41,321 nt of DNA from Bacteroidia bacterium. Lineage in GTDB: Bacteria; Bacteroidota; Bacteroidia; Bacteroidales; Dysgonomonadaceae. The notes beneath the pieces are model-generated. The model did no database searches. It saw nothing but the letters and a program-made list of their open reading frames with translations, and was not told where the DNA came from. Made by a program: the position numbers and the translations under genes. Every line of letters begins with the position of its first letter. Position 1 is the stretch's first letter. The stretch lies in NCBI GenBank assembly GCA_030538215.1, contig JAUNUM010000014.1, positions 1 to 41,321 on the forward strand, in the 5' to 3' direction. Below, in pieces: positions 24,473-33,958 of this stretch.

Positions 24473-24620
24473 AACTAAACAAAGTAATATGCAATGCAAA
24501 GTACCAGTAAATTTCCTTATTTTAACGTTATTTAGTTTTTGATTGATTTTGAAAGGATGAATAATTCTCAGTTTCACGTTCTTTAAATGAATACACAAAC
24601 GGAGATTACGAAAAACGAAG

Positions 24621-24628
24621 TATATTTG
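24621..24628 (+). promoter_or_regulatory. -7 box (TATATTTG) of the M23 peptidase gene
   Basis: TATATTTG matches TAnnTTTG. Transcription would start near 24634, which puts the tandem palindromes at 24644-24676 inside the 5' leader, just before the ATG at 24690. Confidence 0.5.
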
Positions 24629-24643
24629 TGAAGTTATAATATC

Positions 24644-24676
24644 AACTTTGTTAAAGTTCCAAACTTTGACAAAGTT
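24644..24676. promoter_or_regulatory. Two tandem 15-bp palindromes (putative operator) in the M23 leader
   Basis: AACTTTGTTAAAGTT (24644-24658) and AACTTTGACAAAGTT (24662-24676) are identical except for two central bases. Each is a perfect 6-bp inverted repeat with a 3-base centre. Their centres are 18 bases apart. They lie between the -7 box at 24621 and the ATG at 24690. The arrangement looks like a double operator for a dimeric regulator, or two small RNA hairpins near the start codon. The cognate factor is unknown. Confidence 0.6.
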
Positions 24677-24689
24677 AAATTCCGGCACA

Positions 24690-26375
24690 ATGACTCACAG
24701 CAAAATTATATTTCTCTTATTATTTTTCACTTCTTCCCTTTTTGCACAACAGTACACAAACCCTGTTAATATTCCACCTGCATTGAGCGCCAACTTCGGT
24801 GAATTGCGCAACAATCATTTTCATTCGGGAATCGATTACAAAACACAACAAGTGGTCAACAAACCCATTCTCGCTATTGCCGATGGATATATTTCACGTA
24901 TAAATATTTCACCGAGCGGTTACGGATTGGCACTTTATATCGACCACCCAACGGGACACACCAGTGTTTACGGACATTTAAACAGTTTTTCGAAATCTAT
25001 AGCCAATTACGTGAAAGAAAAACAGTATGAAAAGGAAAGTTATCGTATAGATATTTATCCCGAACCGGGTTTACTGATGGTAAAAAAAGGTGAACAAATT
25101 GCGTTGAGTGGCAATACGGGCAACTCTGGAGGACCTCATTTACATTTTGAAATTCGCGATACTAAAACGCAAGATCCGTTAGACCCGTTACAGTTTTTAG
25201 GCCGTACCGTTATTGATACACAAAAACCCGATATTCGCGGTGTTGCGTTTTATCCGATTGATGGAAAAGGGGTTGTAAACGGAAGTAGTAATCCGTTACG
25301 TTTGAATGTTGGGAAAAATAAATCGGGAGTTCCACTGGCATTGAGCCAACCGATTAACGTGTGGGGAAGAATCGGCATTGCCGTGAAAGCATACGATCGA
25401 ATGAACGGACAATACAATATTTACGGAGTAAAACAGGTTCGGTTGTTTGTGGATGAAAAACAGATTTTCAGTAGTTCTATCAACAGGTTTTCTTTCAGTA
25501 AAACACGTATATTGAACTCGTTTGTAGATTTTGAAGACTGGCGAAAACGAAGTTCCTTTTATATGAAATCGTTCGTAGAACCGGGTAATACACTCCATTT
25601 TTATGACACTGTAAATAACGGATATATCGATATTAATGAAGAGCGAAACTACCGAATGCGATACGAACTTGAAGATTACCACGGCAACACGCTCACCTAC
25701 TCCTTCGTGATCAAAGGTCAGCAGCAACCTATCGCGCAAGCGACAACATGTGATAATTTTATGTCGTGGAAGTTGCATAATTCGTTCGTAGATTTTGACT
25801 TTATGCTCGATATGCCATCGGGAAATCTTTACGATAGTTTTTGCTATTCGCATCGAAAAATCCGCTCTACGGTTTATTATTCCGATATGCATCAGGTAAA
25901 CGAGTCGCCTGTTCCGTTACATAAAAATGCGACCATGTGGATAAAATTAAACGCTGATACACTGGAGAACAGAGAACAATACGGTATTGTGGAAATTACG
26001 GAAAGGGGAAACGACAATTGGATTGGCGGAACTTATAAACGCGGCGGACTGGAAACATCTATTCGCGAATTGGGCAGAAGATATGCTGTTGATATTGATA
26101 CCGTGCCTCCAAAAATAACTCCTATAAACATTAAAAAATGGGTAACAGCACGAAGAATTCAAATCAGATTAACAGATAATAAAAGTGGAATTGCTAACTT
26201 TAAAGGAACTATCGACGGAAAATTCATTTTATTCTCACACGATATAAAATCCTCTCTTTATACTTATATTTTTGATGATTCCCGACTGGAAAAGGGCAAA
26301 ACACAGGAATTTGTTTTTACAGCAACAGACGGAGTAGGAAATTTTGCTGAATACAGGTACAAGTTTGATTATTAA
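24690..26375 (+). CDS. M23-family (LytM-type) zinc endopeptidase, exported
   Basis: This 561-residue protein has a signal peptide (MTHSKIIFLLLFFTSSLFAQ). The LytM/M23 domain is at about 35-180: the first zinc site is HFHSGIDY and the second is PHLHFEIRD, both complete. The remaining 370 residues are beta-rich with Ig-like patterns (for example IDTVPPKITPINI and FVFTATDGVGNFAEY), probably for substrate or envelope binding. It likely hydrolyses peptidoglycan cross-links or regulates such enzymes in the periplasm. The start at 24690 places the signal peptide first; an in-frame TTG at 24648 falls inside the first palindrome and would add 14 polar residues. It is monocistronic and convergent with pncB. 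Confidence 0.9.
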   Translation: MTHSKIIFLLLFFTSSLFAQQYTNPVNIPPALSANFGELRNNHFHSGIDYKTQQVVNKPILAIADGYISRINISPSGYGLALYIDHPTGHTSVYGHLNSFSKSIANYVKEKQYEKESYRIDIYPEPGLLMVKKGEQIALSGNTGNSGGPHLHFEIRDTKTQDPLDPLQFLGRTVIDTQKPDIRGVAFYPIDGKGVVNGSSNPLRLNVGKNKSGVPLALSQPINVWGRIGIAVKAYDRMNGQYNIYGVKQVRLFVDEKQIFSSSINRFSFSKTRILNSFVDFEDWRKRSSFYMKSFVEPGNTLHFYDTVNNGYIDINEERNYRMRYELEDYHGNTLTYSFVIKGQQQPIAQATTCDNFMSWKLHNSFVDFDFMLDMPSGNLYDSFCYSHRKIRSTVYYSDMHQVNESPVPLHKNATMWIKLNADTLENREQYGIVEITERGNDNWIGGTYKRGGLETSIRELGRRYAVDIDTVPPKITPINIKKWVTARRIQIRLTDNKSGIANFKGTIDGKFILFSHDIKSSLYTYIFDDSRLEKGKTQEFVFTATDGVGNFAEYRYKFDY

Positions 26376-26414
26376 ACTCCTCCTCATCGTCAAGTCACCT
26401 TTTCGCCAAGTCGT

Positions 26415-27590
26415 TTACCTCAAATCCAGCGTTTCCTGCGCCAATCTTATCTCCCGTTCACTTCCAGTATGTTTTCCTTCTACGTCCGATAACTTTACAC
26501 ACTCGTGCCAGTGATCTCCGGCAGTCATTTTGCATCGAAACAGTTTCATTACAATATTCATTCCCTTGATACTGTTTCCCACATCGTTTGTCAGATTGGT
26601 TCCTATGCCAAAAGTAGCTCCAATGCGATCTCCGCAATAGTCTTTTATATTAATGGCTTTGTCTACATTCAAGCTATCGGAAAACACAATATATTTTAGT
26701 TTGGGGTTTATGCGCAACTCTTCGTAGCGACGAACTGCTTTATCGATAAAGAGCAAAGGATCACCGCTATCGTGGCGCAAGCTGGTGAAAAGTGCCGCAT
26801 GCTTTTTACTGAAATTATGAAGAAAAACATCCGTAGTATATGTATCGGTAAGTACAGTTCCTAAATCGCCGTCATACACGTTAATCCAGTTTTCCATTGA
26901 CATATAATTGGCCATTTTGTATCCGTAAATCGATCCGTGAAACTGTACCCACTCGTGCGGATGTGTTCCCGATACGTTCACGTTGTGTTTATATGCCAAA
27001 TAAACGTTGCTTGTACCAAAAAACGAACTTCCCGCATACTGTTTCAGTAGCTCCGTAACACGATCTTCCACATCAAAGCTAAATCGTCGGCGCATGCCGA
27101 AAAGCGAGAATATAATGTTGTTTTCCTTCAGTTTCAGCGCTTTTTCTATTGCGGATTTTTCCATGTACTCCATATCGGGACATTGTCCGGTTTCTCGAAA
27201 ATAAAGTTCAGAAACTGTAGCCAAAATAGGTGTTTCCCACAACGTTATCCGATACAATAATCCCGTAGCCCGAATGAGTAACTTATTATTTTCCATCGAC
27301 ACTTCCACTTCCGATGGATCGAATCGAAATCCTTTCAGAAAGTCGATATAAATGGGTGGCAAATACGGCATTTTCTTTCGCACAAAATCTTCTTCGCCTT
27401 TGGAAAGACTCAGCTTCGACATTTTGTCTAATTCTTGCTGCACCAGTTTATCAAATCCATCGGGATAGTCGCCGTTACTTCTATCCACAAATTCAAATTC
27501 GCCGTAAGCTCGAGGGAAAAGTTTACTGTAAGCGTAGCTTGTGGTAAATTTGTAGAGATCTGTATCAAGAATACTTTTAATAATTGCCAT
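26415..27590 (-). CDS. pncB: Nicotinate phosphoribosyltransferase PncB
   Basis: PncB makes nicotinate mononucleotide from nicotinate and PRPP with ATP hydrolysis, the entry of the Preiss-Handler NAD salvage route. The 391-residue length is right. The opening SILDTDLYKFTTSYAY is the family N-terminal motif that contacts substrate. NVSGTHPHEWVQFHG carries the phosphorylated catalytic histidine region, and SLRHDSGDP with FSDSLNVDKA forms the PRPP-binding part. It is a cytoplasmic enzyme. The 233-base gap upstream holds the PUL terminator but no clear TAnnTTTG box. Confidence 0.95.
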   Translation of the reverse strand: MAIIKSILDTDLYKFTTSYAYSKLFPRAYGEFEFVDRSNGDYPDGFDKLVQQELDKMSKLSLSKGEEDFVRKKMPYLPPIYIDFLKGFRFDPSEVEVSMENNKLLIRATGLLYRITLWETPILATVSELYFRETGQCPDMEYMEKSAIEKALKLKENNIIFSLFGMRRRFSFDVEDRVTELLKQYAGSSFFGTSNVYLAYKHNVNVSGTHPHEWVQFHGSIYGYKMANYMSMENWINVYDGDLGTVLTDTYTTDVFLHNFSKKHAALFTSLRHDSGDPLLFIDKAVRRYEELRINPKLKYIVFSDSLNVDKAINIKDYCGDRIGATFGIGTNLTNDVGNSIKGMNIVMKLFRCKMTAGDHWHECVKLSDVEGKHTGSEREIRLAQETLDLR

Positions 27591-27769
27591 TTTTCGTTAA
27601 CTGTATGAGATGTTAATTTTATCTTTAAAACGCTTAAAAAGGTAATCGGTTCACTCTCGTGAAAATATATCTTTTTTCAAACAAAAACTCCTTGTGATGT
27701 TAGCTTACTTCTTGATCGCAGAATAATGGCGCTGACACTATCTCTGTCTAAAAAATAAGTACTAAAAGT

Positions 27770-27804
27770 AAAAAGAGGGCGAAATCACATTTTGCCCTCT
27801 TTTT
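27770..27804 (-). terminator. Terminator at the end of the PUL (after GH16)
   Basis: AAAGAGGGC (27772-27780) pairs with GCCCTCTTT (27794-27802), with a 13-base loop. On the minus strand TTTTT follows the stem. It lies about 20 bases after the GH16 stop at 27824. Confidence 0.85.
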
Positions 27805-27823
27805 CAAATAAATACAGGATAGT

Positions 27824-28675
27824 TTATTGATACACCTTTACCCAATCTATTTCCATCTTAGCGGGAAGTTCAGAGTCGTTAATAACACCGGGCCATGTTC
27901 CCTCTCCTCCTAAAGCATAATTCAAAATAATATAAAAAGGAGCATCAAATGGCCATTGTTTTTTTGTTTGTTCATCAGACAATCTCCAATTAGGATACTT
28001 TAATCTACTCCTCCCATTTACCGAAAAAAGTAGATAATCAGGAGTCCATTCCACAGCATAAGTATTATACTGTCCTTTAGAGTAGAAACTAATCATTGAG
28101 GGAACGGGTAAATAAAGATTAAGAGTGTTTTTATAGTGGCTATGTATTGTTTGGTGTACAATAGCATCATGATTTAGCTGCTCCATTATATCTATTTCTC
28201 CACAAGCGGGCCAACTTTGATATTTAGGAACAGAAGGCATCATCCAAATAGCGGGCCAACCACCTTTTGCACTCTTAGTGAAACGGGCACGAACCTCTAC
28301 TTTTCCATATTGAAATTCAAATTTACCTTGTGTTTGCACACCACCTGTTCTGTATTGTCCATCAATTTTTTCGCCTACAAGAACAAGATTCCCATTTTCC
28401 ACATATGCTTGATTGTAACTTTCCGATAAATAACGCGCCCAAGCAGGAGTATCTTTAGGACATAAGACCCATTTCGAGGTATCGGGAATAGAGTTAAACT
28501 GTTCGAAATTGTCCTCGAAAACGAGAGTTGAAAATGAGCGTAACTGGCTTTGTTGAGTATTAACATCAGTACCTGACTGATCAATTAAATTAGTTTCAGC
28601 ATCTATAACTTTATTACAAGCAATTGCAATAAGAATAACAAAAAATAAATTAAATGATTTAGATAACATAAGCAT
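27824..28675 (-). CDS. Glycoside hydrolase family 16 lipoprotein of the PUL
   Basis: This 283-residue protein has a lipoprotein signal (FFVILIAIAC, Cys20; a start two codons later is also possible), a linker of about 30 residues and a GH16 domain from about 50. The catalytic motif CGEIDIMEQ gives Glu160 (nucleophile) and Glu165 (acid/base); GGWPAIWMM (138-146) precedes it. It probably cleaves a beta-1,3- or mixed-linkage glucan on the cell surface and hands oligosaccharides to the SusCD pair. It is only moderately similar to the first GH16 protein (2428-3228), so it does not look like a recent duplicate. A terminator lies between it and susD, so its transcript comes from read-through or a separate promoter. 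Confidence 0.93.
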   Translation of the reverse strand: MLMLSKSFNLFFVILIAIACNKVIDAETNLIDQSGTDVNTQQSQLRSFSTLVFEDNFEQFNSIPDTSKWVLCPKDTPAWARYLSESYNQAYVENGNLVLVGEKIDGQYRTGGVQTQGKFEFQYGKVEVRARFTKSAKGGWPAIWMMPSVPKYQSWPACGEIDIMEQLNHDAIVHQTIHSHYKNTLNLYLPVPSMISFYSKGQYNTYAVEWTPDYLLFSVNGRSRLKYPNWRLSDEQTKKQWPFDAPFYIILNYALGGEGTWPGVINDSELPAKMEIDWVKVYQ

Positions 28676-28710
28676 TTGATTTTAGTTATGATAATTTGTG
28701 CTACAAAAAA

Positions 28711-28745
28711 CATAAGTGCTCCTGTATTAGTTAGGAGCACTTATG
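28711..28745 (-). terminator. Terminator between susD-like and GH16 genes (intra-PUL attenuator)
   Basis: A 13-bp perfect stem, CATAAGTGCTCCT (28711-28723) and AGGAGCACTTATG (28733-28745), with a 9-base loop, is followed on the minus strand by TTTTTTG. It starts six bases after the susD stop at 28752 and ends 36 bases before the GH16 start. Confidence 0.85.
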
Positions 28746-28751
28746 AAAATA

Positions 28752-30725
28752 TTATTTAGCACCTTGTCCTGCAACAAGCGGCCAACCAGGATTTTGATAA
28801 ATAGTAGAAGTTGTTAGTGAGTTTGCATCTGACGCAGTAATGCGAAAATGGGTTACTGCAATGGGTGACAAATAATGGGCTTCTACCCAGTTATACCCAG
28901 CATCGTAAATGATATTATTATCTTTTACATTTCTGTAAGGACAAAGATATTTACCACTGGTAACATAACCCGATACATTAGGCGACTTATCAACACCTTC
29001 TTGTAGCAACAGATTTTCACCAGCATCGTTTTTATACATATCTTTTAAATCCGATTCCCATAGATTAACACCTTCAACACGAAATTTACTTACTTGATCT
29101 AATGCACGCCAACGTTTCAAGTCTTCCATTCGGAATCCTTCTTCAACAAGCTCACATCTGCGTTCACGACGTATGCTATAGAGAAGTGAAGATACTTTTT
29201 TATTGGCAGAATATACTCCCCAGTCACTTTCTTTCGACAAGTTGGTTGCATTTACGGTTATCATATAATCTTCAGGTAAGCCGGCACGTTTGCGGAGCTG
29301 CTTCCAGTACTCTTGTGCTTTTGTGTCAATAGACATTTCACCATTTTCCATACACGATGCTTCAATGTAATTGAGATATGCTTCGGTAGCTCTAAATAAA
29401 GGTATACCTTCGATGGCACTATTTCCGTCACGATACCAATTGTCGGACAATCCTTTCCGAATTTGATATCCAGTAACACATCTCTTCTCAGCTATATCTA
29501 AAATAGCAGGTGCAAGTGGCAATATATCCTTAGTATCACCTACCACCCTCGGACTTAAAATTTCACCCGGAGTCATCATAAAAAGTTGAAGTCGCTGATC
29601 ACGATTTGCCCTAACATTAAGCAACGATTCATCACCTTTATATCTATCACTTGCATAAATAGGTTTACCATCATCGCACAAAAATGTTTCAACATACTGG
29701 CGAGTCAATCCCGTATTTCCTCCTACTCTTACATAAAAAGGTGATGAGTGTACTATGCTATAATCACCTAGATTGTAAGCTCTCCACATTAATATTTCGG
29801 GATATCCTTCCATATTATTTGCCGAAAATTGAGCGAAATAAGGATTATCCATTTTTTTGTCTACTCCAGTGTTTTCAGCAAGTGTCACTGCGTCGGCAAG
29901 TTCTGCAGATGCTTTCTTGCACTCAGCCAAGAAGTAGGTAATTTCTTGCTGAATATCGAATCCTGTAATATCAACAGCATTTCCTCCCCAACCTTTACCT
30001 CCAGGAACCATTGCAGTACCTTGGTGATACTTGAGCCACGATGCCTCATAAAGTGCTACACGCGATTTAAGCAGTAACGCTACATTACGAGTAATGCGAT
30101 TTTTACCACCCGGAGGTGTATTATTCAACATTTCCAGCGCTTTGTTAAGATCTTCCAAAATAAAGCGTGCCACTTTATATCGTGGTTCGCGTTTGCTTAC
30201 TGCGATCAACGTTTCTTTCTCGTCAGGGAGAACATCTTTTATGATGGGGAAATCTCCCAGCGTTTGTAATTTTTTAAAGTATTCGAATGCACGCAAGAAA
30301 TAAACCTCACCAATATAATGTCTGATGGTTGCAGGGCTACCTTGAATTTGTCCTTGATCGAACAAAGGAGGCACATTATTTAGAAAATAGTTCACTTCAT
30401 AAATTTGAGTAAAGTTCCATGGATCATCCTTCACATCAGAATGTGATTCGGGTACTCTCCACTCTCCAGGTACCCAACGATTGTCATATCCTGTGGCAGC
30501 CTGATTATCAGTATGATTATCGTAAGCCCAAATACCAGCTCCCGCCCAACCTTCGGGCGTGGAGAATTTATAATTTTTAACGGCATAAGCTCCTAAATCG
30601 CCTTCGGAGCGAAAGAAACTGCCCGGCGAAAGGCTATCTAATGGTTCTCTATCTAAAAAGGAGTTGCATGAGGTGATCACTAATAAAGCGACAACAGCAA
30701 GCAAGAATTTATTATATTTATTCAT
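28752..30725 (-). CDS. SusD/RagB-family surface glycan-binding lipoprotein
   Basis: This 657-residue lipoprotein (LLVITSC, Cys20, then NSFLDREPLDSLSPGSFF) carries the classic SusD N-terminal motif and the TPR-rich fold with the RAFEYFKKLQTLGDFPII helix pair (about 147-162). The C-terminal FRMEDLKRWRALDQV and ALL...VPG-type SusD C-terminal motifs are present. It binds the oligosaccharide at the cell surface and closes over the SusC channel. It starts 14 bases after the SusC stop, so the two are translated from one message. At 657 residues it is on the long side for SusD proteins. Aromatic glycan-contact residues cannot be assigned without a structure. Confidence 0.96.
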   Translation of the reverse strand: MNKYNKFLLAVVALLVITSCNSFLDREPLDSLSPGSFFRSEGDLGAYAVKNYKFSTPEGWAGAGIWAYDNHTDNQAATGYDNRWVPGEWRVPESHSDVKDDPWNFTQIYEVNYFLNNVPPLFDQGQIQGSPATIRHYIGEVYFLRAFEYFKKLQTLGDFPIIKDVLPDEKETLIAVSKREPRYKVARFILEDLNKALEMLNNTPPGGKNRITRNVALLLKSRVALYEASWLKYHQGTAMVPGGKGWGGNAVDITGFDIQQEITYFLAECKKASAELADAVTLAENTGVDKKMDNPYFAQFSANNMEGYPEILMWRAYNLGDYSIVHSSPFYVRVGGNTGLTRQYVETFLCDDGKPIYASDRYKGDESLLNVRANRDQRLQLFMMTPGEILSPRVVGDTKDILPLAPAILDIAEKRCVTGYQIRKGLSDNWYRDGNSAIEGIPLFRATEAYLNYIEASCMENGEMSIDTKAQEYWKQLRKRAGLPEDYMITVNATNLSKESDWGVYSANKKVSSLLYSIRRERRCELVEEGFRMEDLKRWRALDQVSKFRVEGVNLWESDLKDMYKNDAGENLLLQEGVDKSPNVSGYVTSGKYLCPYRNVKDNNIIYDAGYNWVEAHYLSPIAVTHFRITASDANSLTTSTIYQNPGWPLVAGQGAK

Positions 30726-30739
30726 TTTATATATCGGTG

Positions 30740-33700
30740 TTAGAAGTTAATATTAAGTCCGGCAGAAAATGTACGTGACATTGGATACGCCTTAGCTGTG
30801 TTAGTGGGTCCTGATCCCCAATCTGCTCCATATCCTGTTCCCAATGTTTCGGGATCAAATCCGCGGGGAAGGTTCGTAAGCGTAAACAGATTTTCAGCTG
30901 AAATGAATATCCTTAGATTGGATACTTTCAGTTTATTACTAATACTTGCCGGAATAGTATATCCCAGTTGCAAGTTCTTTAAGCGCATATAAGCAGCATT
31001 TTGCAAATATTTTGTTTGTCTTTCGTGGTTTTTACCATCGCCTCCGTCAAGCACTCGTGGATAATAAGCATTAATATTCTCACTCCAAAAGTCATCTGCT
31101 TTTTCGCGGAAAAAGTCTAAGTGATTGGTAAAAACACCCGATTGCCAGATTCCTCCATGTGCACCCCAAAACATATTGTCACCCAGCCAATAGTCTCGTT
31201 TGGCAACTCCTTGTAAGAAAACTTTAACATCAAAACCTTTATATGCTGCTGATAAATCAACACCAAAATTGTAACGTGGTGAGGAGTTTCCTATCAATTT
31301 CAGATCATGTGGCTTATCGGTAGTAGCACCTTTAGATATTTTGCCATCACCATCTAAATCTTTATACATAATATCTCCTGCCATCCATTGAGTGCCAATT
31401 TCGTTTTGTCCACCGTTGGATAACGAAGCTAAATGCTTATCCATCTCCTCTTTTGATTTTGCAATTCCTATGGTTTCTAATCCCCATATATCGCCAATGT
31501 ATTGACCGGCACGCCATTCGCTAAGGCTGTTGGTGGGATTAGGATAGCGCAATATTTTCTGGCGATCATCAGAGAGTACAACGCGTGCTTCATAACTAAA
31601 ATCTCTAATACGGTCTCTCCAACTAATTTCAAGTCCGAAACCAGTTGATTGCATGTCGGCATTGTTTACACGCGGCACATCTGTACCCAATATCGCTGGT
31701 AATACGGGTGCAGGCCCCACCATATTAAGGGTTTTGCGGTTGTACCAGTCGAAAGTAACATTAAGACGATTTTTTAACATACTCAAATCAAATCCAACGT
31801 TTAGAGTTTGTATGGTTTCCCATCCCATTAATGCTGATATTAACGCTGGCGCTTTGGCTCCGTTAGGACGCTTACCGTTTATTAACCAATTATTACGATC
31901 GGAAGTATTATCTGATGAGTAATACTTCATCAATTGGATATAAGGATATAAACTTTCAGTATTTTGGTTTCCCAATTCTCCCCACGATCCTCTCAGTTTT
32001 AAAGTATTCACCAAATCAAGATAATCTTCCATAAATGCTTCTTTCGCTAAATTCCAACCAACAGACACAGAGGGGAAAAGATTCCAACGCTTGTCTTTAG
32101 CGAAACGTGAAGTACCATCATAACGCAGATTCACTTCTGCTAAATAACGCTCTTTATAATTATAGTTAATACGTCCGAAAAAACCAGCAGTTGCCCAGTG
32201 TGATAGATTATAAGCATTCAATTCTAAATTTCCGGTAGCTAGACTGGGAACAGGTAGTGTTTCCGCCATCAAATCGTTTCGGGTTATTTGAGTTCTTTCC
32301 CAACGGTTCGCTTCTGCTTGAAATCCAATCATCCCTTTCAAATAGTGTCCTGATTCAAACTCTTTGGCATATTCACTGTATAAATTTGTATTAAAATAGT
32401 TTGTTTTTTCGTTTGCATTAGTAGTTTTATTAGTCGTATAACCATTCGCATAACGCATACTTCCATCCACGTTCCACATTGGCACTTTCAATTGAAACAT
32501 ATCACGTGTGCTGGTTATAGTTTTATAGTTGAACTCTCCAAATATCTTCCAATTCTTCACCGGCTCAGCTACCACTTGAAATTGTTGATAGAGATAGTCG
32601 GTTTGCGTATTGTCATCTCCTCCATAAAGTAATGGATTAACAAGTGTATCAGACATATAGTTTCCATTAGGGTCTTTAATAGGCTCCACCGGCCAGCGTT
32701 TAGCTACGTTATGATAAAGAGTTCTATCATTGGATACCGATGGTTTAAAGAAATCGCGACGAATGAATTTAGTACCATAAGTGAAATCAAGCCACGAGAG
32801 TGGTTGTGCCGTGATTCTTCCAGTAGCCGTGTAGCGCTTGATATTATCGCGGCGAATCCTGAGCATTCCATTTTGGTCAAGATAATTGAGTGAAGCATAA
32901 TATTGCATCTTATCTGCTCCGCCACTTACACTTAGCGAGTGTTCATGTGTAAATGCAGTTCCACCAAACAATTCATCATACCAGCGGGTGTTTGTATTTC
33001 CTATCCAGTCCCACCGATTTTTGTCATCACTTGCAGGGTTAGTGGTTGTAGTAATTGTACCATCCATATATCCTTTAATAGCTTTCATACGTTCCGCGTC
33101 AAAGGGATTCCATGAAGCTGAGTTTTCAGCCATCTTTTTGAAGTAATTTGCATAAGTATAAGCATCTGCCACTTCAGGCATATTGATAGCTTGTACCCAA
33201 CGAAAATTATTGTTATAGTTGATACTAGTTTTTCCTGCTTTTCCTCTTTTTGTAGTTATAAGAATAACACCAAATGGAGCACGTGAGCCATAGATTGAAG
33301 ATGCAGCAGCATCTTTCAAGACAGAGATACTTTCGATGTCTTGCGGATTAATAGCATTCATGTTTCCTTCCATTCCGTCAATTAAAACTAATGGAGCTGC
33401 CTTTGAACCTTTACCCACCGTACCGGTCCCACGAATACTTGCCACCATATCCTGACTGATGTCTCCTCCACGATCGCCCATCGAAAAATTAAGATCGGGC
33501 ACCAACCCTTGCAGAGCTTGCGATACATTAGAAACCGGACGAGCGGTTAAATCTTTTGCATTTACACTTGAAACTGCTCCTGTAAGATTCACTTTCTTCT
33601 GCGTACCAAAACCCACAACTACCACTTCATCCAATAGTTCTGTATCATCACTCATCACAATATCAATGACAGTGCGTCCGTTTACGGCAACCTCTTGTGT

Positions 33701-33958
33701 TTTCATACCCACATAAGTTACCGTTAATACGGCATTAGGAGAAACATTTGCTAACGTATATTTACCATCGGCATCTGTTGCAGTTCCTTGTGTGGCATTA
33801 CCTTTTACTACTATTGTAGCTCCAATAATCGGCTCATTATCTATATCTGTAACGACTCCTCGCACAGATACATTTTGAGCCGAAGCAATAGACAGAAAGA
33901 AGCATAATGTAAGTGTTGTAAAAATACTTCTTAATTTAAAAAGATTGTCTTTTCTCAT
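30740..33958 (-). CDS. SusC/RagA-family TonB-linked outer-membrane transporter
   Basis: This 1072-residue protein has a signal peptide ending SIASAQN and a CarboxypepD_reg-like domain (about 28-105; VRGVVTDIDNEPIIGATI). The TonB-box region EVVVVGFGTQKK is at about 112, followed by the plug domain (about 120-240; VLIDGMEGNMNAINPQDIESISVLKDAAASSIYGSRAP) and a 22-strand barrel ending SRTFSAGLNINF. Length and order are normal for SusC. It imports oligosaccharides bound by SusD across the outer membrane using TonB energy. It is the first gene of the PUL, with a long leader. No hybrid two-component, ECF-sigma or SusR gene lies nearby, so control is probably from elsewhere. Confidence 0.97.
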   Translation of the reverse strand: MRKDNLFKLRSIFTTLTLCFFLSIASAQNVSVRGVVTDIDNEPIIGATIVVKGNATQGTATDADGKYTLANVSPNAVLTVTYVGMKTQEVAVNGRTVIDIVMSDDTELLDEVVVVGFGTQKKVNLTGAVSSVNAKDLTARPVSNVSQALQGLVPDLNFSMGDRGGDISQDMVASIRGTGTVGKGSKAAPLVLIDGMEGNMNAINPQDIESISVLKDAAASSIYGSRAPFGVILITTKRGKAGKTSINYNNNFRWVQAINMPEVADAYTYANYFKKMAENSASWNPFDAERMKAIKGYMDGTITTTTNPASDDKNRWDWIGNTNTRWYDELFGGTAFTHEHSLSVSGGADKMQYYASLNYLDQNGMLRIRRDNIKRYTATGRITAQPLSWLDFTYGTKFIRRDFFKPSVSNDRTLYHNVAKRWPVEPIKDPNGNYMSDTLVNPLLYGGDDNTQTDYLYQQFQVVAEPVKNWKIFGEFNYKTITSTRDMFQLKVPMWNVDGSMRYANGYTTNKTTNANEKTNYFNTNLYSEYAKEFESGHYLKGMIGFQAEANRWERTQITRNDLMAETLPVPSLATGNLELNAYNLSHWATAGFFGRINYNYKERYLAEVNLRYDGTSRFAKDKRWNLFPSVSVGWNLAKEAFMEDYLDLVNTLKLRGSWGELGNQNTESLYPYIQLMKYYSSDNTSDRNNWLINGKRPNGAKAPALISALMGWETIQTLNVGFDLSMLKNRLNVTFDWYNRKTLNMVGPAPVLPAILGTDVPRVNNADMQSTGFGLEISWRDRIRDFSYEARVVLSDDRQKILRYPNPTNSLSEWRAGQYIGDIWGLETIGIAKSKEEMDKHLASLSNGGQNEIGTQWMAGDIMYKDLDGDGKISKGATTDKPHDLKLIGNSSPRYNFGVDLSAAYKGFDVKVFLQGVAKRDYWLGDNMFWGAHGGIWQSGVFTNHLDFFREKADDFWSENINAYYPRVLDGGDGKNHERQTKYLQNAAYMRLKNLQLGYTIPASISNKLKVSNLRIFISAENLFTLTNLPRGFDPETLGTGYGADWGSGPTNTAKAYPMSRTFSAGLNINF

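Noticed and set aside
25296-25892. 198-codon minus-strand frame inside the M23 peptidase gene
   Set aside because: Fully antisense to a well-supported gene, Arg/His-rich and without any domain; a shadow frame.
26378-26414. Short direct repeat CGTCAAGTCA / CGCCAAGTCG between the M23 gene and pncB
   Set aside because: Two imperfect copies only, no stem or T-tract; too weak to call a repeat or terminator.
2428-28675. The two GH16 lipoproteins as a recent duplication
   Set aside because: They share only the family motifs (WPAIWM, EIDI-E); the N-termini, loops and most residues differ, so they are distant paralogues at best.
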